A stretch of DNA of 32,018 nt from Glutinoglossum americanum (lineage: Eukaryota; Ascomycota; Geoglossomycetes; Geoglossales; Geoglossaceae). The notes under the pieces were generated by a model that ran no database searches, was not told where the DNA came from, and worked only from the letters and a program-made list of their open reading frames with translations. Positions within the stretch are counted from its first letter, which is position 1; each line of letters opens with the position of its first letter. This document shows, piece by piece, positions 9,926 through 19,391 of this stretch. A program made the translations under genes and the position numbers. Location: positions 1 to 32,018 of the forward strand of contig JAGHQL010000234.1 of assembly GCA_020080175.1 (NCBI GenBank), read 5' to 3'.

Positions 9926-10847
9926 ATGATGACGAAAAGCTTCCGCTTCTCCCTCCTCGCCCTCCTCCTCCCCACCACTCTCGCCAAGGTCCAACACCCC
10001 AACGCCACCGGCAGTGTCTCCTTCCCTGGTCCAGACCTCAATCCTCCTTCCAACCCCGGCAATTGGGCCTGGACCGTCGAAGTCGGCGAAACCCAGACCC
10101 CCGATTCCTCCACCATAACCGTTGAACAATCTCTTTCTCTCTCTTGGCCTGCTGACACCAAGCTCGACAGCCCCGACGCCTGGGATGTATGCGTTGTGAC
10201 GTTTTGGGACCTCTTGAATAATGTGACGGATGCGGCGCAGGAGGAAAGCGGGGATTGTGGGAAGACATTTAGCAGGGAGTGTATTGACGCGCTGAGGGAT
10301 AGCAAGTATCTTATTGAACAGAGCGGAGGTAAAAACACGGTTTGTAGTGACTACACCGTCCCGGACGCGTGTAGCCCCAACCTCTCTGCGGCCGTCACCA
10401 TCACAGAAAGTAGCCAGCCCCCCATCTCCCCATTTCCGAACTCCCAAATCTAACAAACCCCCCACAGCTCTTTCCCGCACCTCCCAAAACGCCTCTGAAT
10501 TCGGCAACAGCTCCCTCTCAACCAACTCCTCTTCGGCGGCCATGGATAACTACCAATCCGCGCTCAAAGCCGTAATTCCGATCTTGCTGTACCCTTATCA
10601 CGTCGGGAATGGGAGTAGTAGTGTGGGCCAGGCGAGCTTGGTGTGTGTGCATCCCACGGAAGTGGAGGAGGGGAGTGTCCCGAAGGCGGAGGCGACAGGG
10701 ATGGCGACGGGGACGGCGACGGGGACGGCAACGGGGACGGGGAGTGGGCCGAAGCCGACGAAGAATGGGGCTGTGGTGAGGGGAGTTGGGTGGGGTATGG
10801 GGGTGTTACCCGCTGTGGCGGTGGTAGTCGGATTAGTGTCGCTTTGA
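9926..10847 (+). CDS. Secreted, probably GPI-anchored protein of unknown function
   Basis: Two exons, 9926-10409 and 10468-10847, with a 58-nt intron 10410-10467 (GTAGCC..CCACAG, branch TCTAACA), phase 1, giving 287 residues. The join restores ITE-T-LSRTSQNASEFG. An N-terminal signal peptide is clear (MTKSFRFSLLALLLPTTLA). The mature part opens with VQHPNATGSVSFPGP and has several cysteines (for example GDCGKTFSRECIDAL, VCSDYTVPDAC) and N-x-S/T sites. A Thr/Gly-rich stalk encoded by a 12-bp repeat precedes a C-terminal hydrophobic tail (GVLPAVAVVVGLVSL), the pattern of a GPI-attachment signal. The start could be either of two adjacent Met codons. I recognise no enzymatic domain. Cell-surface placement is inferred from the two terminal signals. 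Confidence 0.8.
10691..10738 (+). repeat. 12-bp tandem repeat in coding sequence
   Basis: Four copies of GGCGACGGGGAC (first and last slightly diverged) encode Ala-Thr-Gly-Thr/Met units in the stalk of the GPI-type protein. Copy-number change would alter stalk length in steps of four residues without a frameshift. Confidence 0.85.
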
Positions 10848-11368
10848 GTGTATTGTAATGGTCTACCGCACGGAGGTTACGCCCAAATTAGCTCCTGTAG
10901 TAAGCCCCAGCCGCTGACCCAATTGACTGCGCTAATCGCTAATATGTTGGCACAGATCATTACCCCTTTTTCGCCGCTTACCCAATTTGTTTGTTTAGCC
11001 TCCGCGATTGGCAATTTCGTTACCTGTTGGGGCAGACTGGCGGCGCCTGCATAAGATGTTTCTCGCATACCTGGATAAAAACACTGAAAAGGCGCGCTAT
11101 TGCCGGACCAATAAACAAGCTTCTTCGAATATTGATTGGCGGTATTGAGTGCAGTGGGAGCAAGATTTTGACCGGCCTCAGGAAATGGCGATATTTTTGG
11201 CCATTTTCCAAATAGTGAAGTTCACTTCTCTTAATGGCAGAGTTAAAGCTCAAGTTGGGCGATTAATTGCTATTACCCTGCTCGCAGGTGGGAACTAACT
11301 ATTCCAACATATCAGAACCTCCGTCCTCTCCCTGTGTAGACCTTTCCCAGGGGCTCTCTGTTTCGCCA
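10848..11368. other. Intergenic between convergent genes
   Basis: Holds the 3' ends of two converging genes. An imperfect hairpin (GGAAATGGC at 11181-11189 against GGCCATTTTCC at 11199-11209) is visible. No coding sequence is supported. Confidence 0.5.
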
Positions 11369-12220
11369 TCATTTCAATTCAACATCAAACTCAAGCCCAT
11401 TTTCCGTAACGGCCTTGAAACTCACATGGACGTGGTCCCTACGGGTGTTCAGATATTTCTCTCTTCAACCTGTGGAAATGCTATCTTACCAATGGTTCAA
11501 GGTCGGGTTTCCCCTGTCTTCCATCCCTTGCCACTGAGCCCACGGTTTCGGATTATGGTCTTTATTAACGTTCCAGATCCTTTGCCCCCAAATCACATAT
11601 TTCACATCTAGAGACTGGTGATTGTTCATGACCCACTCTGCGATGGGCTGGCCGTTGGGGCTTCTCAACTGTGGATTCCCCGAGCGCTTCGTCAGCCGCA
11701 AGAATCTTGGGAAAACAAAAGTCGAGCCAACAAACTGGAGAAGGACACGCACCCCAACCATCAAGTCCAATGCTAAACCAAACGCATGGTCAGAATCCGG
11801 TTTATTTGCATAACACCAAATCTGGTTTATCTTTCCCGGAAAACCGTCCACAATAGTCCATGCATGAGTGATGACATGGGGCTTGCAGTTTGCTGTGGGA
11901 AAAGGGGGTCTCTGTCGGCCGTCAGAGAGACAGCACTTGAAGTCCGCCGGTCCAGGACAAAGATTAGGAACAGTGTTGCCGGAGCTGCATTGGTTGACCC
12001 ACTTGCAGCTGCCGTTAGATCCGCAGGATGTCTTCGTGCAGCATTTGATGTCAGTGGGGTCGCTGGGGCAGAAGCCGGTGTGGGAAGTGCCGCCTTTGCT
12101 GGAGCAGGAAGAGGTCGCGATGCAGACACCCGGTGTGCCATTGGCGGAGCAAGGGCCATTCTCAGCGGAGCGAGAGAAGGTGACAAGAGCGAGGAGCGGG
12201 AAGAGGGAGAGTAAACGCAT
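11369..12220 (-). CDS. Secreted Cys-rich LAS/M15-like metallopeptidase (ARB_07466-like)
   Basis: Three exons: 12220-11753, 11668-11490 and 11438-11369, giving 238 residues. Intron 1 (11669-11752, 84 nt, GTGCGT..CCACAG, branch GCTGAC) is phase 0, a multiple of three and free of stops, so it is easily mistaken for coding. Intron 2 (11439-11489, 51 nt, GTAAGA..CCGTAG) precedes a 70-nt last exon. Residues 1-18 are a signal peptide (MRLLSLFPLLALVTFSRS). Residues 24-97 hold 12 cysteines in two similar halves ending KCC. The C-terminal domain has SxHxxGxAxD (S143, H145, G148, A150, D152), IAEWVMNN and a final WDHVHVSF (HxH, 218-220), the zinc-ligand pattern of LAS/M15 peptidases such as VanY. The substrate is not known. 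Secretion and fold are well supported; peptidoglycan cleavage is inference. It is divergent from the serine hydrolase at 12804. Confidence 0.87.
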
Positions 12221-12803
12221 AGCTAATCGTTACTGTTGTTGAAACTCGAGACGGCCAGAAGGGTGCTGTAAGTGAAGCGAGGACCGACCGCCGGGGGGAA
12301 CGTGGGCGCTTTTAAGAACCACCAGTGACGTGAAACACTCTGCGGTGCGGACGGATGCACCCAGATGCTTCAGCTGAAATGCAACTGTGACCTAATATCG
12401 CCCGGTGATAGGTGTAGTTGTGCCCTTGCCAAGAACTATGAAAATTCAGCTTTGTGCCGGAACAGTCATCGGCTGGTCGTCGAGGAATGCCCAGAGAAAA
12501 CGCCAAGTAGCCGGTTGGTCGATGGCCGTCCCCCCGCACACAGACACTGGCTTGTGATGCCATCTTCTCCCTGACCGCAATCCTAGAAAAACACCCCCGC
12601 CAGGCTAGGGATATCCTATCAACCAGTGTTTGGTGAGGCACTGCCTAAACGAAGCCTTAAGACTCTTGGCACCGGCCTGCACGGTCAGACTCGGAAAATA
12701 AACATCCCGCTTATAGCCTCGCTCATCTCCCATCAGTCATCACCCCGCACCTCCATCTTCCGACCCCGCCAGTTCCAGCGAAGAAGGGACGACAGCACTC
12801 GCA
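12221..12803. promoter_or_regulatory. Shared divergent promoter region
   Basis: 583 bp separate the start codons of the minus-strand metallopeptidase and the plus-strand serine hydrolase, so both promoters must lie here. I see no strong TATA box for either; on the minus strand a TTAAAAG-type element lies near 12310. The short frames in this stretch have no protein features. Confidence 0.5.
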
Positions 12804-14642
12804 ATGTACGTCCAGGGGCCCGTATTAGCGCACTGGCTGCGGTTTTCCTCCTCGTTCACGTCGTCGGCGACGCAGCAGAGCGTCCTAGGCGAGAAGCGTA
12901 CCGGGTCGTGGCTCGGGGGTGAGTTTGATGGATTTGTGGAGCGGGAGATTGAGAGGTGGCATGTGCCGGGGCTTGCGGTTGCGGTTGTGGATGGGGAGAG
13001 GACATTTGCAAAGGTGAGAGGCGCGATGCGTTTGTTTGTCGCGTTTTGGGTTGTTCCTAGCTCGTTGCTTTGCGCGTTCTTGGGGATGAATAGCACAAAC
13101 CTCAAGATCCCTGGGGTTTTATTTCTCTCATGCAGATAGAGCAATCTCCACCAAGGCGATATGTTCTAACAATAAACCAAGGGCTATGGCCTCGCGTCTA
13201 TCAGTGACAATATTTCCGTCACCCCATCAACTCTCTTCTACACCGGTAGCACCACGAAAGCCTTCACCGCCGCCGCGATGTCGCTCCTCGTCGATAATAC
13301 CTCCCAACAAATTAGCTGGACAACCCCCCTCTCCAGTATCATCCGCGACGACTTCGTCCTCCCAGATCCCTATTCCACAACCCACATCACCATCGCAGAT
13401 GCCCTCTCTCACCGCACCGGCATGCCGCGCCATGACCTCTCCTACGGCGGCGGTAATGCCACCGTCAGGGATGTAGTTCGCAGCCTCCGCTACCTCCCCT
13501 TGACGGCGGAGCCGAGGACAGAGTGGCAGTACTGCAACATGATGTATGTGGCCATCTCACACGCTATCGAAGTTCTGACGGGGGAGTGGCTGGGCGACTT
13601 CCTCAGAACGCGCATCTGGGAGCCACTAGGGATGCGAAATACCTTCTTCGATAGAGATGACGCGCTGCGGTACACAGATGGGAGAAAGGACATCGTGTTG
13701 GCGAAAGGATACTTTTGGAACACCACCAAGTACGTTGAGGTACCGTGGCAGGTCTTCCCCTCTGTCAGTGGTGCAGGCTGTACCATCTCGAACGTCCTGG
13801 ACTACACCAAGTGGCTCCGTGCCATGATAACTCGCTCCGGCCCCATCTCTCCGGCAGGCCACGAAGCACTGGTTGCCAGCCATTCCATCCCTTTCCCCAG
13901 CGAGGCACCTCCATTCGTAGGACCCATCACGTATGGTTTCGGGTGGGAGCTGCTTGTGTATCGCGGCCATCAGATCATCCTGCATTCCGGCGGTGTGGAC
14001 GGGTTCGGCGTGCTAGTGGCGTACGTGCCAAGACTGGGGTTTGGGGTCGTGGCGATGGGCAATACGGGGGATACGGCGGGTCTGGCGGAGCAGACGGTAG
14101 TTTTTCGGTTACTCGACGAGAGATTAGGTACACCAGAGGAGGAGAGGTTGGATTGGGATACAATGTGAGTTCCTTGATGTCCCCGCGTAGAGGGAACGGG
14201 CTAAGGTGAGCTTCACGTTTATGTTGGGTCGTTCAGGATGCGACAAGCCTTGGAGTACCTCAAATACCTTATCGCCACTGCCCGTTACCGCCTTTACCCC
14301 ACCATCCCTTCCCCCCCGCTCCCCTCAACCCTCCAACTCTCCTCATACACCGGCACATACTTTCATCCCGCCTACCATAACATCACATTTAAGTTCAACG
14401 AATCCCAAGGACGCCTATTCGCTAACGTGACGGACAATACCTGGACGTATGACCTTGACCTCGAACACATCTCTGGGGACTACTTCCTGGGGTATCTGTC
14501 GAGGCCAGCAGCTGCAGAGGGGGTATTGGGGGCAGGAAAGGCTGAGTTCTTGGTTGGGGCGAGTGGGGTTGTGGGGAGAGTGGGAGTGCAGCTTGAAGGG
14601 CAGATGGGGGATGAGCTCGTATGGTTTGACAGGCTTGGGTAG
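12804..14642 (+). CDS. Class C beta-lactamase/PBP-like serine hydrolase
   Basis: Three exons: 12804-13013, 13182-14164 and 14237-14642, giving 532 residues. Intron 1 (13014-13181, 168 nt, branch TTCTAACA, acceptor CCAAG) is phase 0; intron 2 (14165-14236, 72 nt, GTGAGT..GTTCAG) is phase 2. All three family motifs are present: SxxK as S93-T-T-K96 (in YTGSTTKAFTAAAM), YxN as Y187-C-N189, and HSGG at 338-341. The N-terminal text HVPGLAVAVVDG and the C-terminal lipocalin-like part (YTGTYFHPAYHNITFKF) are usual for fungal members of about 500-560 residues. No clear signal peptide follows the chosen Met, so it may be intracellular, or the true start may lie elsewhere. Fungal members include esterases, lactonases and polyketide-modifying enzymes, so the substrate stays open. 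Confidence 0.9.
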
Positions 14643-16249
14643 TTGTGGTTGAGCTAGGGTAACTAAGGGGACCGATTTCTACTGGGCTGGCGGGCTAAAT
14701 GTAAAACACCAACAAACAACTCAACTATCTCCCATAGTATAGGGCTAATATAATAACCTCCACTCTATGCGTCGTAGTTTCCCTTTCATCTAGTACTAGG
14801 GTCTATGTATGTTCCTGCTGGCTCACCATCTCGCCGGATGCCTGCAACGAAACTATACTAATAAAGGTATCTGCCTATTGTTATACAGGAACTAGAACTC
14901 AAGTTTAGTAGGAACTCAATATTTGTGGCGAGTTAGCAACATCATTGTGGATCCGTGAACCGATTAGGTGTAGCTACAAAGCATGTCCTCCGAAGTACCT
15001 GCACCCCTGTGATATGGTGGGGCTTGGCTGATGACATCCGGCTGATGGCAGATAGGGGAAAGAACAAGGTGTTTGGGCACACAAAGATGGCTAAACTAAT
15101 TTGTATGCTTGCTATCCCAAGTGTTATGTGCCATGCTCGGGATGGACAAGACGATTGCACTAGTTGCCTAAGCTACAGATAATTTCCAGCAAGGGTTATA
15201 GCATGTATCCCTTAGACAGAGAAGTATAGACGGATATGTCCAAGACTTTGTTTGTATTTTATGTATTTTATGTAACTGCAAAAGAAGGCAATCCGTTGAC
15301 AGCAAAGAAGAGCACTTGGAGGGTCGAGTAGGCAGGAGCGCGCGAGAGTAGCGCAAATACCACGGAGCACGATGGAGCCCATAGGTTTCTATACACCTTC
15401 CACTATCGTCGCACCACAGCGAGCGCAGCAACCAGCACAACAACGCAGAAGCCTGGAAGGAAAAACAAAATCCCATCAACGCCAACCAGCCATTTCACCT
15501 CGGAGAGATAGTTAAAGACCACGCATCAAACACCAACAACCTAGTGCTCCCAAAAAAAAAAAAAAAAAGGAAGCTTGTCACGACCTAGTCCAGTATACAA
15601 TCATTCCCAACGCACCCGCGATAGCCAATTTGCTCCAACAGCGCAGCCGACTCGGATTTCGGAAGAGGCCGCTTTAACGCCCACCCTCGCCGTCGTCCCG
15701 AAATCCACGCCACAACGCCATCGCCCTATTGTCCCCCCGACAATTGCGCGGTTTAGGGCTAGACAAGTCGGCGGCGGGGTCGGCGCGGGCTTCTGCGTTT
15801 GCCGTGAATTGGCCCCCCGAGACAGGGAGGGGCCGGCGGGCTCAGTTATGTTTATCTCTCTGGCGGCGAGCGGAGGTTGGGAGCAGCCTGGTGTGTGGTT
15901 GCAGGGGCAGCCGCGTTTCTCCCCGCGATACGGCAGGGCCTGGTCGATTTGTTCCTCGTTCGGCTGGTGCTTCCGATGAAATCACCGCTGTCTCTGGACT
16001 GTGCCGACGCGCAAACTCCAGTATGCTCGTGTTTGGGGAGTCTGGTCCTGGTGAATCATGTGGGATCCGGTGGATTCTATCATTGTGTTCGCACCGCGAT
16101 GGAATCTAGTCGGTGTCTATGCCGGCAGTGAGGGTATTAGGTAGTTAGCGGTTGGTTTCTTATCCTAGCTAGTATTCACACCCGCACATCGAATCCGGTC
16201 GATCGTCTGCAGCACAATCCGCCAGAGCGCTATTACCTCACAGACCATC
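14643..16249. other. Intergenic, no supported gene
   Basis: 1.6 kb with only short frames. A run of 17 adenines lies at 15552-15568. The GC-rich part at 15700-15960 is open in two frames at once, which reflects composition rather than coding, and neither frame has domain-like text or splice partners. Confidence 0.5.
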
Positions 16250-17011
16250 GACTCTTGCACCGCGCTGCGGAAGCAGCCCAACCATCTCGGTGCTTTTAAT
16301 CTCAAAGGCTCCAATGTGGTTCAGGAACGACAGGATGAACAAACAGGCCTCTTCCCCCCTGCTGTGAATATCGAATAGATCGGGCGCTGTCCGCTACCCA
16401 ACGTAGAGTACCGAGCGCTCTAGTACAGCAAGCGATAGAAGTGAGCTTGCCCAGTCGCCAGGCGAAGTCCACCTAGGGGCTACTAGAGTCGAAGCCCAGT
16501 GTTTCCCTTCATTGACCCTATCGAATTGACCCATTCAAGAATGTCGGCAGGAGCCACTCCAGTCGCTTCTCAACGGCACGAGCATAATGTGTAGTCATCG
16601 AGAGCACCGTTCCAAGAAGCATCAGCTTGAATAATCCCAAGCTTTATCAAGCGAGAGCCCAACAGCGAGAATAGAACTTTGGAGCCCAGTTGCAGACTCT
16701 GTCTTTCAAGGAGCCGATGCGCTTCCTCGTCTCGCTTCAGAAAACCCTTGACTGTCTGATACAGACGTCGAACGTGGGCCTCCGCCAATCCTGTTCCTTT
16801 TCCGCTGCGGAAACAAATCTCATTCCCTGCGGCCGCCGTGGAGAAGCAGGTTAGAGGAGCTCTCAGTCACATAGAAGCTACTTCCAAAGCCCTCCTTTAC
16901 GTATAGTGACGACCCTGTCAAACACTCACCTTCCTCATCCCCTGTAGACTCCAAGATGGCCAGTTGCAACGCTTCCGCGAACCCCACCGAAATCGCATGG
17001 CGAATGTCCAC
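16250..17011 (-). pseudogene. Degraded gene of unknown function
   Basis: The minus strand begins MDIRHAISVGFAEALQLAIL at 17011. A normal-looking intron (GTGAGT donor after DEEG, branch CTCTAACC, acceptor GGCCGCAG) joins to GNEICFRSGKGTGLAEAHVR and a helical stretch (RRLYQTVKGFLKRDEEAHRL, then SLLGSRLIKLGII). Beyond about 16590 the text continues only with frame changes (ARAVEKRLEWLLPTFLNG, later EEACLFILSFLNHIGAFEIK) and stops. I do not recognise the family. The beginning resembles helical N-terminal domains of fungal signalling proteins, but that is weak. Alternatively the first two exons alone could still form a short gene. Confidence 0.45.
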
Positions 17012-17326
17012 CGACTACGAAAAATAGAATGCTCCATCAAACCCGCCGATAGCATTTAAATTTTTTTGTAAGATAGAAAATGCTGCTACCCAGATGGCTT
17101 CTTCCGTTGGTGGATGCAATTTTGAGAGATTTCAAGATATTGTTATGTGCGGATAAGCTAATATTCTGCCGTACAAAATTACCGGTAAAATTTATGTGGG
17201 AAATCGGTAGGATTGAAAATTTGACTTGGAGTAGTATGGCTTGAACTGGGCAACTAGGATAGTTGATGAACCTGCAGTTTTGGGGGTACCCAAGAACCGA
17301 TGGAGGTAGTATAAACCTGCGAAAAA

Positions 17327-17720
17327 TTGTGGTCGTGGCCTTGTTTGCCATACAGTTTTGGTGGGGTTCGCCAAAGCGCTGCAACCGGCCATCTCGGACT
17401 CATCTCAATCTCCACCTCCACCCCTGCGCCCCTCGTCAGGAGCATGTTCTCTTTATGTCAAGCCGTATGGGAAGACCCCTGGCTGCCGCTTGTTTCCATG
17501 GCTGACAAGCGGATCGTACCACAAGCGCCAACCTGTATTGGCGGGTTTAACGCGAAGTCCTTGGGTATCAATGCGAACTATATCGATATGTGCGGGTTCG
17601 CGAACGCCGATAGCATTAATTTCAAGCGGGTTGCATTTCAGATTGCTAAACTCGTGGACATGGCTAGAGTCGGGATCGCAGGCTGCGAAGCTGATTTGCA
17701 GATTCATTGATTCCCCGCAG
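17327..17720 (+). pseudogene. Partial inverted copy of the 17011-side gene
   Basis: Plus-strand text VGFAKALQPAI...SGACSLYVKPYG matches the minus-strand start VGFAEALQLAI...TGSSLYVKEGFG of the neighbouring degraded gene, and the DNA aligns well over about 70 bases (ggtggggttcgc block at 17361 against 16980-16990 reversed). Further on it reads GGFNAKSLGINANYIDMCGF and stops near 17710, with no counterpart seen. It is therefore a fragment facing away from its relative across about 320 bp. Confidence 0.5.
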
Positions 17721-18503
17721 CGAAAACCCACCAAGAAACGCCAACCCCAGATCACAGCCCAGCCGGGCCCTCGCCGCTTTCCCTACCAACTTTACGTTAT
17801 CCAAAACGGCGAAAAATATCGCCTCAGGGGGGAACACCCAAGGTCCAGATTCCAGGCGTCGGCGCCTGACCGATCGATATGATTGCTTTTTTCCCCCGAT
17901 CGGCGATGGATCCGGGGAGCGAAATTCACTCAGCCCGTCAGCTCGCCACCGTACCTGCATGACGCGCTGGTTTCGCGGAAGGATTCCCAAACGCGCCGGG
18001 GATTTCCCCGGGTTTTGCTTTCACGGGGTGGGGGCGAAGGGGAAGTCTTAGAGGCGGGTTTTTATATATCGGACGGGGATCGCGCGGTTTGATTGGGGGG
18101 GTGGGGAGATTTTCGCTAATTAGGTGGCGGTCTTCTCGGACGGTGTTTGATTGATTGGCTGGGTTGGGAGATTCTTTTTCATTTCTCCTCTTCTCGTTAA
18201 TTAGATGGAAGTTATTGTGAGAGAAAAAAAAAAAAAAACAACCACCCCTCCCTGCCTCTCCAGGAGCCGGGAGGAAATCTAAGAGATGACGGGGGGGAAA
18301 GAAAATGCAGCGATTTTTTCCTGCAATCCCCAAATAGACAAAAAAAAGAGTAATTATTGTATGTATGGTGGAAGGTAGAAGGGACATTATTAATAGGACC
18401 GCTAGATCATCCCCAATACATCCCCGACCGATCCCCCCAAGCCTATCGTCACACCGTTCAGAAATACACAAGCCGCCCGTATCTCCCGCATCGCGTCAGC
18501 TCA
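17721..18503. other. Intergenic, no gene seen
   Basis: Lies downstream of the CFEM gene. It contains a run of 15 adenines (18224-18238) and purine/pyrimidine-biased stretches. Long frames on the minus strand are low-complexity (runs of Phe and Pro) and are not taken as genes. Confidence 0.5.
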
Positions 18504-19237
18504 TCACAAAGCCCACACCAATCCCGCGAGGGCAACGGCACCTCCGAGCCAGCTGCCGACCTTCACGCTAGATGCGGAACCTGTAAACGTCGCCGGAGCG
18601 ACGGAAATGGTGGCATGCGCGCCGGTCGAGCAGGGGGCTGTGGCGTTGTGGACCGGTGATGGGTAGGGAACTGTGGCCATGGTGGTAGGCACAGACACGA
18701 CGGGTTCTGGTGTTGGGACGTCGGTCGGGGCGACGGGTTTGGGGGCAGGAGTTTCCTCCGGCGGTGGTGGTGGAGCCTCGGAAGTTGGGACGGGGAGGGT
18801 CACGCCGACGGAGCCGCAGAGCTCGGTGGCGAATTCGGTGGTTTCTGTCGGGTCGTAGAGTTAGCTTTTGTTGTTCTCTCGCTGCGCGGCCGGCGTCTAC
18901 ACCGGGGGAAGGTGGAGGGGAAGGGGAAAACGCACTCTTCACATCCTCCGGCGAGCAGGCCTTCGTGACGCACTCTCCCATGCTGTTTAGAAAAGCGGTC
19001 GCCGTGCACACGCATTTAAAGTCTGTCAGGCCGCATCCGCTCGACGCCATGCCGCCGATAGCGCACGATTGCTGTTACCACGTTAGCGAATCAGCCCAAC
19101 TCGTCGCCTGCGCGTCGGAGGCCATCCGAGGGAGGGCAACGTACAGCACAAGTTGGCAGCTTCGAGAGATCCTGAGCCTGCGCAGAGGACGCGAGGAGCG
19201 CGATGGACGAGATGACGAATGTGCGCGAGAAATGCAT
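18504..19237 (-). CDS. CFEM-domain GPI-anchored protein
   Basis: Three exons: 19237-19145, 19071-18936 and 18844-18504, giving 189 residues. The introns are 19072-19144 (73 nt, GTACGT..GTAACAG, branch GCTAACG, phase 0) and 18845-18935 (91 nt, GTGCGT..CGACAG, branch GCTAACT, phase 1). The signal peptide is MHFSRTFVISSIALLASSAQA. The CFEM domain follows at once with eight cysteines: LPTCAQSC, ASSGC, TDFKCVC, MGECVTKAC and ATELCG, including the aspartate (TDFKC) that in studied members binds haem iron. A Pro/Ser/Thr/Val-rich stalk leads to a hydrophobic tail (VGSWLGGAVALAGLVWAL) typical of GPI attachment. CFEM proteins act at the cell surface in haem/iron uptake, adhesion or host interaction; which applies here cannot be told. 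Upstream in-frame Met codons exist, but this one directly precedes the signal peptide. Confidence 0.93.
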
Positions 19238-19384
19238 TTCGGTAGTGTGATTAAAATAATAATAGTAAGGCGGGTTTGGTCTATGTATGCGATGTGCGAG
19301 AGAGTGATGTATGTGCGACGATGCGGTGTTGCGCTGGAAGAATGTTGATCTGAAGAACGAGTGTGTAGGCTGACGTGGAGCGAT

Positions 19385-19391
19385 CCTTATA
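19385..19391 (-). promoter_or_regulatory. Candidate TATA box (TATAAGG) of the CFEM gene
   Basis: On the minus strand TATAAGG lies about 150 bases upstream of the CFEM start codon, leaving room for a 5' leader of roughly 120 bases. Motif and spacing only. Confidence 0.35.

Noticed and set aside
9899-10543. 214-codon minus-strand frame
   Set aside because: Antisense to the GPI-type protein, which has a signal peptide, a matching intron and an anchor tail on the plus strand. The minus frame has no such features.
15575-16131. Overlapping 126-134 codon plus-strand frames
   Set aside because: Two frames open at once in GC-rich sequence, no protein-like composition and no splice signals linking them.
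17938-18471. 177-codon minus-strand frame
   Set aside because: Low-complexity Phe/Pro/Arg text crossing a poly-A run; no domain, no start context.
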